NCBI GenBank assembly: GCA_028285365.1
Contig: JANQPS010000298.1
Location: 1-32,981, forward strand
Length of the DNA: 32,981 nt
Source: Thermoanaerobaculia bacterium
GTDB lineage: Bacteria; Acidobacteriota; Thermoanaerobaculia; Multivoradales; Multivoraceae
Reading direction: 5' to 3'
The first letter of the stretch is position 1; each line of letters begins with the position of its first letter. Made by a program: the position numbers and the translations under genes. Shown in pieces: positions 1 through 9,055 of this stretch. The notes beneath the pieces were generated by a model. It was given only the letters and a program-made list of their open reading frames with translations, was not told where the DNA came from and made no database searches.

Positions 1-2
1 CG

Positions 3-914
3 CCGGGCCGCAAGGTCATGCTGCTGCTTTCGGGCGGCTGGCCCTACGATCCGGCTGAGTACGTCGTCGACGACCCGAGACGCCCCATTCTCGAGAGCCA
101 GTTGACGCGCGGCGAGCGACTGTACGACCCTCTGCGCGATACCGCGAATCTCTTGGGTTACACGCTCTATCCGGTCGACGTCCCGGGTCTCCAGGCGCGC
201 ACGATTGGTGCGGATCGCGAACTGGCAGACAGCGTGACCGAAAACCTGACCGCGCGTAGCTTCGTGAGAGAGACCGGCATCCACCAGTCCCTGCAGTTCC
301 TGGCTGAGGAGACCGGCGGCAAGGCCCTTCTGAATCAGCGCCGCGACAACGTGATGGAACAGGTGCTCGCCGATACCCGGTCGTACTACTGGCTGGGCTT
401 TACACCGCAGCGTGCTGGTGACGACGAACGCCACCTGGTGGAAGTGCGAGTCAAGCGGCCGGACCTCGAGGTGCGCACCCGAGGGGACTATTTCGACTTC
501 TCGCGCCAGAGGGAGGTCACTCTAGCCGTGGAGAGTGCGCTGTACTTCGGTGCTCCTCCGAGCGCCAATCCGCTCACGATTCGACTGGGCAAGGCGCAGC
601 GTGCAGGTCTGCGCACCATGAACGTGCCCCTGCTGGTTGCGATCCCCTCGGACGGAATCACCTTTCTTCCCGGCCCCGGGGGCCTCGTCGCCCAGCTCGA
701 GTTGCGGGTAGCCGTACTCGACGACGACGGCGCCACGACCGATACACCGGTAATTCCCCTGCAATTCACAGTGGAGGAGGCACCGCCGGAAGGCACCCTG
801 ATCGGCTACGAGACGGCGATCAAGCTCCGTCGCAAACCCCACGATCTCGTGGTAGCGCTCTACGACATCCCCACCGGCACGATCCTTTCGAACGCAGTCG
901 AAGTGAATCCGTGA
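3..914 (+). CDS. VWFA-related domain protein, 3' portion (5' end lies outside the window)
   Basis: Frame is open to the left edge and reads PGRKVMLLLSGGW, a VWA-like strand motif. 'FLAEETGGKALLNQ...YYWLGFTPQRAGDDERHLVEVRVKRPDLEVRTRGDYF' is typical of the acidobacterial VWFA-related family and parallels the next gene. Confidence 0.85.
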   Translation, partial: PGRKVMLLLSGGWPYDPAEYVVDDPRRPILESQLTRGERLYDPLRDTANLLGYTLYPVDVPGLQARTIGADRELADSVTENLTARSFVRETGIHQSLQFLAEETGGKALLNQRRDNVMEQVLADTRSYYWLGFTPQRAGDDERHLVEVRVKRPDLEVRTRGDYFDFSRQREVTLAVESALYFGAPPSANPLTIRLGKAQRAGLRTMNVPLLVAIPSDGITFLPGPGGLVAQLELRVAVLDDDGATTDTPVIPLQFTVEEAPPEGTLIGYETAIKLRRKPHDLVVALYDIPTGTILSNAVEVNP

Positions 915-1076
915 GTGTCCAGTGGCGGCGCGTCGAGCTGGGTCGAGGTCGAGGGTGAGCTTGATAGTCTTCTGCGAAGTCACTCGCTTCGCCTTCGCTG
1001 AGCGCCAGGTCGGAACTCGGTAGCTCGGGATCCCCGGCTTCGACTCATCCATCGGACGCGACGGCGGCAAGATCAG

Positions 1077-1120
1077 TCATCAGGCATGGAACATCAATCA
1101 TCAGGCATCAACCATCAGGG
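1077..1120. repeat. Imperfect short direct repeat (TCATCAGGCAT at 1077-1087 and 1098-1108, then CCATCAGGG)
   Basis: Read directly: TCATCAGGCATGGAACATCAATCATCAGGCATCAACCATCAGGG, just upstream of the next start codon. Confidence 0.6.
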
Positions 1121-1128
1121 CAAGTGTG

Positions 1129-2982
1129 ATGAAACGTGTGACAAATCATGAGAAGACCGCAGTGACACCTTCAGAAACGCCGACGCGCAGAGCGCACGGA
1201 TTCGGCTCTAGTAGGCCTCGCACCCCTCGCAGGCTCGCGATGATGGTGCGAGGGGCGCTCGCAGGACTCGTCGTCTTGACGCTGATGACGAGCGGCTCGA
1301 GCGCTCAGCAGGATTCGGCCGCAACCGACTCCCCGAGGCCGCCGATTCCTCAGAACATCGACTTCGCTGACGCGATCCAGGTCAAGGTCATCAATATCGA
1401 GGTCCACGTGACCGACAAGAAGGGCAACCCGGTCAAAGGGTTGACCATCGACGACTTCGAGGTGACGGAGAACCGTGATCCCGTCACCCTGACCAACTTC
1501 TACGAGGTCGACGAAGGGCGCCGCACTGACGGTCTGGACCAGGAGGTTCGCACTCGTCTGCCGGGCGAGCCTCCGCCGCTCAAGAAGACGACAACCTATG
1601 CCGTTCCCGAGGATCGGCGACTCCACCTCGTGGTCTACGTCGATCATCAGAACATCCGCCCGCACAACCGCAATCGGGTCTTTCGTTTCTTGAGGCAGTT
1701 TCTGAGGGAGCACCTCGATCGCGAAGACAAGGTCATGCTGGCCAGCTACAACCGCTCCCTCAAGGTCGAGCGCCCGTTCACCAGCGATCCTGGACTGATC
1801 TCCAGAGCCCTGTTCGATCTCGAGAAGCACACCGGCGGGCGGACTTCGGTGGACTCCGATCGACGGGAGTTGCTCGAGGCCCTGACCAGGGAGGAGACCC
1901 AGTTCGTCACCTCCTCGAGCCGCATCAAGATGTTCGCGGAGGAGCAGTACAACGATCTCCAGTTCACCATGGATGGGCTGCGTAAGATGGTCGACATGCT
2001 GGCCGGAATTCCGGGGCGCAAGTCCATTCTCTACGTCAGCGACGGGCTGCCGATGAGGCCAGGCGCCGAGTTGTTCGAGGCCGCCGCCGAGGCGGCCGTC
2101 GGGCAGGGATTCAATCGCGAGATCTCGGACATCCGCATGGAGGTCTTCCAGTACGACGCCAGCAGGCGTTTCACCGACCTCGCGAACGCGGCCAACGGCA
2201 ACGACGTATCGTTCTACACGCTCGACGCTAGCGGGCTGCTGGGGCGCTCCATGCGCGGTGCCGACATGCGCGGTGGTCCGCTGACTTCGAACATCGAGTC
2301 TGCATGGGCCAACAACATGCAGTCGTCGATCATGTTCCTCGCCGATGAGACGGGCGGTCAGTTTGCGGTCAACACCAACAACTTCGACGCCGCCTTCGAT
2401 CGGTTCGCCCAGGACTTCGAGCACTACTACTCGCTGGGCTTCTCTCCTGGTCACGCTGGCTCCGGCCGCCTGTACAACCTCAAGGTCAGACTCAAGGGCA
2501 ACAAAGGCAAGGGGCTGGTGGTCCGCTATCGCGGAGCGTACCGAGACAAGAGCATCGAGAAGGAGATGGCGGAGACCACGACGGCCGCGTTGCAGTTCGG
2601 CTTCGAGAAGAACGATCTCAACGTGAGGGTCGAAGAGGCTTCACGGGTACGTCGCGACGACGGTACCTGGATGGTCCAGGTCGACGTCGTCATTCCACTG
2701 GGTGAGCTCGTGCTGGTGCCCGGACCCGACTTTCACACTCCCAAGCTCCGCATGTGGGTGCAGGCGCGCGACGGAGACGGAGGCCTGTCGGATCCAGCGA
2801 TGACGCCGATCGACATTCCACCCATACCCAACGAGGACCTCGAGATCGCCAAACAGCAGGTCTATCGCTACACCGTCCCACTCATCATGAAGGGCGGGGA
2901 TCAGTGGGTGACCGTCGGCCTGCGCGATGATCTGGCGGGCGAGTCGTCGTTCGTGACGCGGGCGCTCCGTCTGCCAACCTGA
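1129..2982 (+). CDS. VWFA-related domain protein
   Basis: Long ORF with N-terminal hydrophobic segment (LAGLVVLTLMTSGSSAQQ), 'VKVINIEVHVTDKKGNPVKGLTIDDFEVTENRDPVTLTNFYEV', VWA-like 'RRLHLVVYVDHQNIRP', 'IPGRKSILYVSDGLPMRPG' and 'FLADETGGQFAVNTNN'. A GTG start at 1126 is also possible. Confidence 0.9.
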   Translation: MKRVTNHEKTAVTPSETPTRRAHGFGSSRPRTPRRLAMMVRGALAGLVVLTLMTSGSSAQQDSAATDSPRPPIPQNIDFADAIQVKVINIEVHVTDKKGNPVKGLTIDDFEVTENRDPVTLTNFYEVDEGRRTDGLDQEVRTRLPGEPPPLKKTTTYAVPEDRRLHLVVYVDHQNIRPHNRNRVFRFLRQFLREHLDREDKVMLASYNRSLKVERPFTSDPGLISRALFDLEKHTGGRTSVDSDRRELLEALTREETQFVTSSSRIKMFAEEQYNDLQFTMDGLRKMVDMLAGIPGRKSILYVSDGLPMRPGAELFEAAAEAAVGQGFNREISDIRMEVFQYDASRRFTDLANAANGNDVSFYTLDASGLLGRSMRGADMRGGPLTSNIESAWANNMQSSIMFLADETGGQFAVNTNNFDAAFDRFAQDFEHYYSLGFSPGHAGSGRLYNLKVRLKGNKGKGLVVRYRGAYRDKSIEKEMAETTTAALQFGFEKNDLNVRVEEASRVRRDDGTWMVQVDVVIPLGELVLVPGPDFHTPKLRMWVQARDGDGGLSDPAMTPIDIPPIPNEDLEIAKQQVYRYTVPLIMKGGDQWVTVGLRDDLAGESSFVTRALRLPT

Positions 2983-2999
2983 TCCGTGACGGGAGAACC

Positions 3000-3509
3000 A
3001 TGAGCAGCGCAGGCGACACGACCGGGCGAAGGTCATGGGCCCAGGTTCTGAGCAAGCTCGCCGACGCTCTCGTGACTCTCGTCAGAGCCGAGCTGGGCTC
3101 GCTCCGTGAAGAGCTGCGTATCGGCAGCTCCGAGGTGCTGCGGGTCGTCGTTCTCGGAGCCGTGGCCGTTCTGTTCGGTCTCCTGGGGCTGGTTGGTGTG
3201 CTGGCCGGCGCTGTCTTGGCGCTGTCGCTGGTCATTCCGCCCTGGGCGGCAGCCGTCTCTGTTGGTGTCGCCTTGCTGCTGATAGCGGTCGTGCTGGGCA
3301 ACTTGGCGTCGCGGAGGCTGAGCGGATGGGAGCCTCCCTGGCAGACCGTCCAGCGACGCTTCGACGAGCACGTTTCGTGGGTGCAGAGTGAGCTCATGGC
3401 CGACCCCGCCGGGCCGTCCCCGGACGACGACTACGCGGATCTGGAGCCTGGAGCGGAGTCCGAGCACATGGACACCGAAGAGCCGGAGCAAAGGCGCGAG
3501 CGGGAATGA
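3000..3509 (+). CDS. Phage holin family / YqjE (Holin-X)-like membrane protein
   Basis: 169 aa; 'LSKLADALVTLVRAELGSLREELR' followed by two hydrophobic helices, as in Holin-X/YqjE-like proteins. No phage genes nearby. Confidence 0.65.
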   Translation: MSSAGDTTGRRSWAQVLSKLADALVTLVRAELGSLREELRIGSSEVLRVVVLGAVAVLFGLLGLVGVLAGAVLALSLVIPPWAAAVSVGVALLLIAVVLGNLASRRLSGWEPPWQTVQRRFDEHVSWVQSELMADPAGPSPDDDYADLEPGAESEHMDTEEPEQRRERE

Positions 3510-3531
3510 GGCGAACTGGAGGGCAACGGTG

Positions 3532-3747
3532 ATGTCGGGATTGGTGAGACGCGAGGCCCAGGTGGCGCTCGGCGACGCGCGTCGCCGGATGCTCGAGGTC
3601 ATGGCAGAGACACGTACGACCGTACAGCGCAAGACGGGGTTTGAGCTCAAGTCCCCGTGGGTGATTCCACTGTTCGCAGCAGCCCTCGGAGTTGCGGCAG
3701 GGGTTGCCCTCCGCGCCAGAAGACCGCGACGAAAGATCGCGAGCTGA
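3532..3747 (+). CDS. Small membrane protein with C-terminal TM helix (DUF883/DUF3618/YqjD-like in layout)
   Basis: 71 aa from ATG 3532: amphipathic N-terminus, then 'PWVIPLFAAALGVAAGVALRARRPRRK'. Follows the Holin-X-like gene. Confidence 0.55.
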   Translation: MSGLVRREAQVALGDARRRMLEVMAETRTTVQRKTGFELKSPWVIPLFAAALGVAAGVALRARRPRRKIAS

Positions 3748-4063
3748 ACGAGGGAGCCGAGCGCGCACCCCACGCGAGTGTCCTCTAGGGAAGTGAGCTC
3801 CGATAAGAGGCTTCGACTGAAGAGACCTCGGCAACGACTTTTCGAGCAAACCGCTACGCCCCCTCGGGCGAATACCCTCACGAATGCGCGTGGCGCAACC
3901 TGAGTTCGCAGCCATCGGGAGGCGCCCGGTGAACCTCGAGCCCCAGAAGACGGTCCAATCGAGCTTTCGGGCTACTGCGATGCGAGAGCAAACGCTAGAG
4001 GAACACCAGAGCAGCGTTAGAGCCAGCAGAAGAACAGCAGACGACAACAGACACAGAAGATGT

Positions 4064-4093
4064 CGGAAGAAGACGGAAGAAGACAGAAGAGGG
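4064..4093. repeat. 10-bp tandem repeat, about 3 units (CGGAAGAAGA x2 + CAGAAGAGGG)
   Basis: Read directly: CGGAAGAAGA CGGAAGAAGA CAGAAGAGGG, within a purine-rich leader. Confidence 0.7.
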
Positions 4094-4104
4094 AAGCAAA
4101 CGAG

Positions 4105-5397
4105 ATGTTCTCCAGAGACTCATACGACGTCGTGGTCATTGGTGCCGGGCCTGGAGGCTGCGCAGCCGCCTCGATCTGCGCGCGGGGCGGCGCCTCGGTT
4201 CTGCACCTGGAACGCTCGAGCGAGCCGAGCTTCAAGATCGGCGAGTCGCTCATGCCCGAGACCTATTGGACCATGGAGAAGATGGGCGCTCTCGACCTCG
4301 TTCGCGAGGCAGGGTTCGTCGAGAAGTACTCGGTACAGTTCTACGCCAAGTCGGGCAAGGCTTCGGCTCCGTTCTACTTCGACTCTCTCAACGATCACGA
4401 GAGCTCCCAGACCTGGCAGGTGCATCGAGCCGATTTCGACGAGCTGCTCTTCGAGAACGGCCGGCGCTACGGTGCGGAGTGCCACCGGGGGGTCAACGTC
4501 CGCGAAGTCCTGTTCGAAGACGAGCGCGCTGCGGGGATCAGGGCGACGTCCCAGGATGGGGAGGAGCTCGAAGTCCGCTCCAAGGCGATCATCGACGCCA
4601 GCGGGCAAGGTAGCGTGCTAGCTCGCAAGTTCCGGCTGGAACGCGAGTCTTACGGTTTCGATCACGCTTCGATCTTCACTCACTTCGAGGGTGCGTTCAG
4701 GGACGAAGGTCGAGACGAGGGAGCTACGCTCATCCTCCAGACCGACGACGGGAGCTCGTGGTTCTGGTACATCCCCCTGGCGCGAGATGTGGTGAGCGTC
4801 GGGGTCGTAGGCTCCGTCGACTCACTCATTCGGTCGCGTGACGCGATGCCGCACGAGACCTTCTTCGACGAAGTCGAGCGGTGTCCGGAGATCAAGCGGC
4901 GAATCCGCGGTGCTCGTCAGTGCCGACCGGTTTCGGTGATCAAGGACTTCTCCTACAGCGGTCATCGCGTAGCCGGTGACGGCTGGGTTCTCGTCGGCGA
5001 CGCTTTCGGCTTCATCGACCCGGTGTACTCCAGTGGAGTCTTCCTGGCACTCAAGTCCGGGGAAATGGCCGCAACGGCAGTGCTCGAGGGCCTTGCCCAA
5101 GACGACCTTGGAGAGGCGCGTCTGTCCGCCTTTCAGCCTGTGCTCAAGCGAGGCATGGAGTCTGTGCTCGGGCTGGTCCAATCCTTCTACGCTGAAGACT
5201 TCAGCTTCGGTGGCTTTCTCAGGGAGTATCCTCATCATCAGCGAGACGTGACCCGAATCCTCATCGGCGACGTCTTCGAGGCCGAGTTCATCGAGCTGTT
5301 CTCCGACATGGAGAGCTACAAGCAGCAGCTTCTGCAGCGTCGTGCTTTCGGTGACGGTGACGGTGCGCCAGAGGCGACCGTTACGACGCTCGGCTGA
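4105..5397 (+). CDS. FAD-dependent oxidoreductase, flavin-dependent halogenase-like
   Basis: Rossmann 'VVVIGAGPGGCAAASICARGGASVLHLER', 'FKIGESLMPETYWTMEKMG', 'GFVEKYSVQF' (candidate catalytic Lys), WxWxIP motif 'WFWYIP', 'LVGDAFGFIDPVYSSGVFLALKSG'. ATG 4105 preferred over 4060 because the extension encodes the purine repeat and a purine-rich possible RBS precedes 4105. Confidence 0.8.
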   Translation: MFSRDSYDVVVIGAGPGGCAAASICARGGASVLHLERSSEPSFKIGESLMPETYWTMEKMGALDLVREAGFVEKYSVQFYAKSGKASAPFYFDSLNDHESSQTWQVHRADFDELLFENGRRYGAECHRGVNVREVLFEDERAAGIRATSQDGEELEVRSKAIIDASGQGSVLARKFRLERESYGFDHASIFTHFEGAFRDEGRDEGATLILQTDDGSSWFWYIPLARDVVSVGVVGSVDSLIRSRDAMPHETFFDEVERCPEIKRRIRGARQCRPVSVIKDFSYSGHRVAGDGWVLVGDAFGFIDPVYSSGVFLALKSGEMAATAVLEGLAQDDLGEARLSAFQPVLKRGMESVLGLVQSFYAEDFSFGGFLREYPHHQRDVTRILIGDVFEAEFIELFSDMESYKQQLLQRRAFGDGDGAPEATVTTLG

Positions 5398-5464
5398 CGC
5401 GTCGGCGCGGTACCGGTCCCCACCAAAGCGAGCCTGCGGTCGAGCGTGCGGATAGGGTAGCGGC

Positions 5465-5683
5465 ATGCGAGCGATCCTCTACATCCTGCTGGTTGTCCTC
5501 TACCTGCTCCACAACGATCTCTGGCTCTGGAACGATGCCCGAATCGTGGGTGGCCTCCCCGTTGGTCTGGTCTACCACCTGCTGTTCTGTCTGATCGTCG
5601 TCGGCGTGATGAGTCTTCTGGTGAGCCGTGCCTGGCCCGATGAGCTCAACGACATCGACGCTGAGGGAGACCCGAGGTCATGA
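5465..5683 (+). CDS. DUF3311-like small membrane protein
   Basis: 72 aa, two TM helices; 'GLPVGLVYHLLFCLIVVGVMSLLV'; immediately upstream of an SSS-family symporter with ATGA overlap. Confidence 0.75.
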   Translation: MRAILYILLVVLYLLHNDLWLWNDARIVGGLPVGLVYHLLFCLIVVGVMSLLVSRAWPDELNDIDAEGDPRS

Positions 5684-7209
5684 CTCTCGTCGTCGTGCTG
5701 GCCTACCTCGGAGTGGTCGTCGGAATTGGACTCTTTGGTTCGCGACTCGTGGGCTCTGGTACGGAGGACTACTTCGTCGCGGGTCGCTCGATCGGCTCGT
5801 TTGTGCTCCTCATGACCCTGTTCGGGACGCACATGACGGCTTTTGCCCTTCTCGGAGCGTCCGCTGAAGCCTACCGAGTAGGGATCGGCGTCTTCAGTCT
5901 CATGGCGTCGTCTTCAGCCTTGATGGTGCCCATCGTCTTCTTTTTCATCGGTACTCGGGTGTGGGCACTCGGCAAGCGCAACGGGTTCCTCACGCAGGCC
6001 GAGTTCCTCAGAGAGCGCTATGAATCGGAGGCGGTCGGGGTGGTGCTGTTCCTCGTGCTTGCGGCGCTCCTCGTGCCTTACCTGCTCATCGGCGTCATGG
6101 GTGGCGGGATCACGCTCAACCAGATCACCGAGGGGCAGGTGCCGCAGTGGCTCGGCTCGGCACTCATCTCGACGGTCGTCATCACCTACGTCGTCTTCGG
6201 CGGCATGCGCAGCACGGCCTGGGTGAACACCTTCCAGACCACGTTGTTCATGGTGCTCGGTGCCATCACGGCTTTTGTGATCGTGCGCCGTGTCGGCGGT
6301 CTCGATCTCGCGATGGCGCGACTGGCTGAGGAACAGCCCGAAATGCTGATTCGCGGGGACCGGGTCGCGCCGCTGCGACTCCTTTCCTACACACTCATCC
6401 CACTGTCAGTGGGGATGTTCCCTCACATCTTCATGCACTGGCTGTCGGCAAAGAAGGCGGCAACATTCCGAGCTCCGGTCATGCTCTACCCGGTATGTAT
6501 CGCCATCGTGTGGGTTCCGAGCGTGCTCCTGGGAGTTCTCGGGCATCTCGAGTTTCCTGGCATGCAAGGGCCGGAGGCGAACACCGTCCTCGTCAGGATG
6601 ATCGCGTTCTACGCTCCTGGCATCCTTGGCGGTCTGTTGGGAGCCGGTGTCTTTGCCGCGATCATGTCGTCTCTCGATTCGCAATCGCTGTCACTCGGAA
6701 CGATCTTCACCAACGACATCCTGCGCCTGTTCGAACGTGACGGTCGCCAGCTGAGCGAGCAGCAGAAGGTTCTTGCTGGGCGCCTGTTCGTGGTCTTCAT
6801 CATTGCCGTGACCTTCGGGCTGTCGCTCGTGGCGAATCGGAGCATCTTCGGGCTGGCAGTCTGGTCCTTCACGGGCTACTCGTCGCTGCTCCCCATTCTG
6901 ATCGGTGCGCTGTTCTGGCGGCGCGCCAACAAAACGGGAGCCCTGGCGTCGCTTATCGTGGTCGTGGTCCTGTGGACGTACTTCTTCACCCAGGGATGGG
7001 GGAAACCGGACTACAGCGTCGCAGGGACGGGTGTGATGCCGGTGGCGGTGATCTTCGGCGGTTCGGCGTTGGCCATGATCGTGGGTTCCTTGCTCGGCCA
7101 ATCGACCAGTGACGAGACGCTCGGCAGGTTTTTCGATCCGTTGGGTAGCTCGTCGTCTGCGCAGAGCGCTGGGACGCCGAGCTCGGCTCGGGAGGTGGCA
7201 GGGAGTTGA
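5680..7209 (+). CDS. Sodium:solute symporter family (SSS) transporter
   Basis: 509 aa polytopic protein; 'TEDYFVAGRSIGSFVLLMTLFGTHMTAFALLGASAEAYRVGIGVF', 'GVFAAIMSSLDSQSLSLGTIFTNDI'. Confidence 0.9.
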   Translation: MTLVVVLAYLGVVVGIGLFGSRLVGSGTEDYFVAGRSIGSFVLLMTLFGTHMTAFALLGASAEAYRVGIGVFSLMASSSALMVPIVFFFIGTRVWALGKRNGFLTQAEFLRERYESEAVGVVLFLVLAALLVPYLLIGVMGGGITLNQITEGQVPQWLGSALISTVVITYVVFGGMRSTAWVNTFQTTLFMVLGAITAFVIVRRVGGLDLAMARLAEEQPEMLIRGDRVAPLRLLSYTLIPLSVGMFPHIFMHWLSAKKAATFRAPVMLYPVCIAIVWVPSVLLGVLGHLEFPGMQGPEANTVLVRMIAFYAPGILGGLLGAGVFAAIMSSLDSQSLSLGTIFTNDILRLFERDGRQLSEQQKVLAGRLFVVFIIAVTFGLSLVANRSIFGLAVWSFTGYSSLLPILIGALFWRRANKTGALASLIVVVVLWTYFFTQGWGKPDYSVAGTGVMPVAVIFGGSALAMIVGSLLGQSTSDETLGRFFDPLGSSSSAQSAGTPSSAREVAGS

Positions 7210-8525
7210 AGGTCGCGTTCATCGCCGCCGGTGCAGGCGGTATGTACTGCGGGAGCTGCATTCACGACAATGCACTCGCTGCGGAGCTGCAGCGCCAGGG
7301 CATCGACGTCCTCTTGCAGCCCATCTACACGCCGCTGCGCTCCGACGAAACGAGCGTTGCCAACGAGCGGGTCTACTACGGTGCCGTCAACATCTATCTG
7401 CAGCAGCTCTCGACGCTGTTCTCGAAGCTGCCCAGGTTCGTCAGGCGGACACTCGACCATCCGGCGCTCCTTCGACGCCTCTCGACGTCGCGCAAGGTCA
7501 CGGACGCAAAGGCCCTGGGCGCGTTGACCCTGTCCATGCTGAGTGGAGAGAAGGGCAAGCAGAAGGCGGAGCTCGATCGACTCGTCAAGTGGCTGGCCGA
7601 CGACTTTCAGCCAGACATCGTCCACCTGGCGAACTCGATGCTGTTGGGGTTGGCGAGAAGCCTGCGCACCGCCATGCCCGACGTGCGCATCGTCTGCTCG
7701 GTCCAGGGTGAGGACATCTTTCTCGACGACCTGCAGCCGCCCTATCGCGACGAGGTGATCGACACGTTGCGCGAGCGCGCCGCCGAGTGTGACGCGTTCG
7801 TCTCGACCAGCGAGTTCTATCGACACTCGATGAGCGAGCTGCTGGACGTGCCCCTGGACCGACTGCACGCAGCTCGACTGGGCATCAGCCTCGACGGCTA
7901 TCCGACGAACGGCAATCGAAACGGCAAGGGAGACGGTCCGTTTGTCGTCGGCTACCTGGCTCGTCAGTGCCCGGAGAAGGGTCTCCACCATCTGGTCGAT
8001 GCGTATGGCCTGCTGGTCGAACGGTACGGCACCGACGGCGTCAAGCTGAAGGTAGCGGGCTACGTCGGTGGCCGCGACGCCGACTACGTTGCTGATCTCA
8101 AGAGCAGAGCCGTCGAGCGCGGCTGGGACGCAGGAATCGAATGGATCGGTGAGGTCGACCGTGAGCACAAGATCGACCTGTTGCGTTCGCTGGACGTCTT
8201 CTCGGTCCCGACCGACTACGTAGAACCGAAAGGGCTGAGCATTCTCGAGGCGATGGCTTGCGGAATTCCCGTGGTCCAGCCCAATCATGGCTCGTTCCCG
8301 GAGATCCTCGAGATGGGTGGTGGGGGAGTACTCGTCGAGCCCGGGAGTTCTCAGGCACTGGCCGGAGCCATCGCCGATCTGCTCGATGATCGCGAGGCTG
8401 CTAGCGCCCTCGGTCGCCAGGGCCAGGCCTCCGTGCAGAAACACTTCACCGTCGTGGACAACGCGCGGGAGCTCGTCGAGATCTATCGCCAGGTCCTGGC
8501 TGATGGAGCTGGGCGTCATGGGTGA
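7206..8525 (+). CDS. Glycosyltransferase family 4 protein
   Basis: TTG start overlapping the upstream stop (TTGA). 'KVAFIAAGAGGMYCGSCIHDNALAAEL', 'VGYLARQCPEKGLHHLVDAYGLL', 'EPKGLSILEAMACGIPVVQPNHGSFPEILEMGGGGVLVEP'. Confidence 0.88.
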   Translation: MKVAFIAAGAGGMYCGSCIHDNALAAELQRQGIDVLLQPIYTPLRSDETSVANERVYYGAVNIYLQQLSTLFSKLPRFVRRTLDHPALLRRLSTSRKVTDAKALGALTLSMLSGEKGKQKAELDRLVKWLADDFQPDIVHLANSMLLGLARSLRTAMPDVRIVCSVQGEDIFLDDLQPPYRDEVIDTLRERAAECDAFVSTSEFYRHSMSELLDVPLDRLHAARLGISLDGYPTNGNRNGKGDGPFVVGYLARQCPEKGLHHLVDAYGLLVERYGTDGVKLKVAGYVGGRDADYVADLKSRAVERGWDAGIEWIGEVDREHKIDLLRSLDVFSVPTDYVEPKGLSILEAMACGIPVVQPNHGSFPEILEMGGGGVLVEPGSSQALAGAIADLLDDREAASALGRQGQASVQKHFTVVDNARELVEIYRQVLADGAGRHG

Positions 8526-9015
8526 GGTCGCTGAGCAGCACGAGCCGTTGACGCAGTGGCCGCTCTCGGAGTTCTGGACCTCGCGGCGCATCGAGTTCTC
8601 GGACACCGACCTCGCCGGCATCGTGCATTTCAGTCGCTTCTTCGTGTTCATGGAGACCGCCGAACACGAGCTGCTCAACGCCGTGGGCACGAGTGTCGAC
8701 GCAGAAGACGAGTCGGCGTCGGGTACGCGGCGACTCGGCTGGCCCCGGCTTCGGGCCGAGTGCGAGTTCTCGAAGCCGGTACGCTTCGAAGACACGCTCG
8801 ACATCCGGCTCCTGGTCAAACGCAAAGGACGCTCGTCGATGACCTATCTCGCCGACTTCTTTCACGCAGACCACCACGTGGCCCGAGGCGAGATGACGTC
8901 TGTGTGCTGCCAGATCGCGGCGGGGCGTCCGCCGCGGGCAGTCCCGATCCCCGACGAAGTGGCCGAGCGGCTGGAACAGGCTTCTGCGGAGCGGCTGGAA
9001 TCGAAATCTCGGTAG
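8518..9015 (+). CDS. Acyl-CoA thioesterase, hotdog fold (4-hydroxybenzoyl-CoA thioesterase-like)
   Basis: 'SRRIEFSDTDLAGIVHFSRFFVFMETAEHELLNAVG' with the D-x-A-G-I-V-H-F motif of 4HBT thioesterases. Start 8518 or 8503, overlapping the GT4 gene. Confidence 0.85.
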   Translation: MGEVAEQHEPLTQWPLSEFWTSRRIEFSDTDLAGIVHFSRFFVFMETAEHELLNAVGTSVDAEDESASGTRRLGWPRLRAECEFSKPVRFEDTLDIRLLVKRKGRSSMTYLADFFHADHHVARGEMTSVCCQIAAGRPPRAVPIPDEVAERLEQASAERLESKSR

Positions 9016-9055
9016 ACGCAGCCATCGGGTCTCTGGCAACGGACGAGTGGACCAG

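Noticed and set aside
1171-2454. 427-aa minus-strand ORF opposite the VWFA-related gene
   Set aside because: Antisense shadow; the plus strand encodes a clearly recognisable family.
3750-4010. Possible riboswitch or tRNA in the long gap before the halogenase-like gene
   Set aside because: No cloverleaf, B12 box or other recognisable RNA motif could be traced by eye; covariance-model (Infernal/tRNAscan) search would be needed.
7011-8825. 604-aa minus-strand ORF spanning the symporter end, GT4 and thioesterase genes
   Set aside because: Antisense shadow ORF of well-supported plus-strand genes in high-GC DNA; composition shows no recognisable domain and it crosses three real genes.
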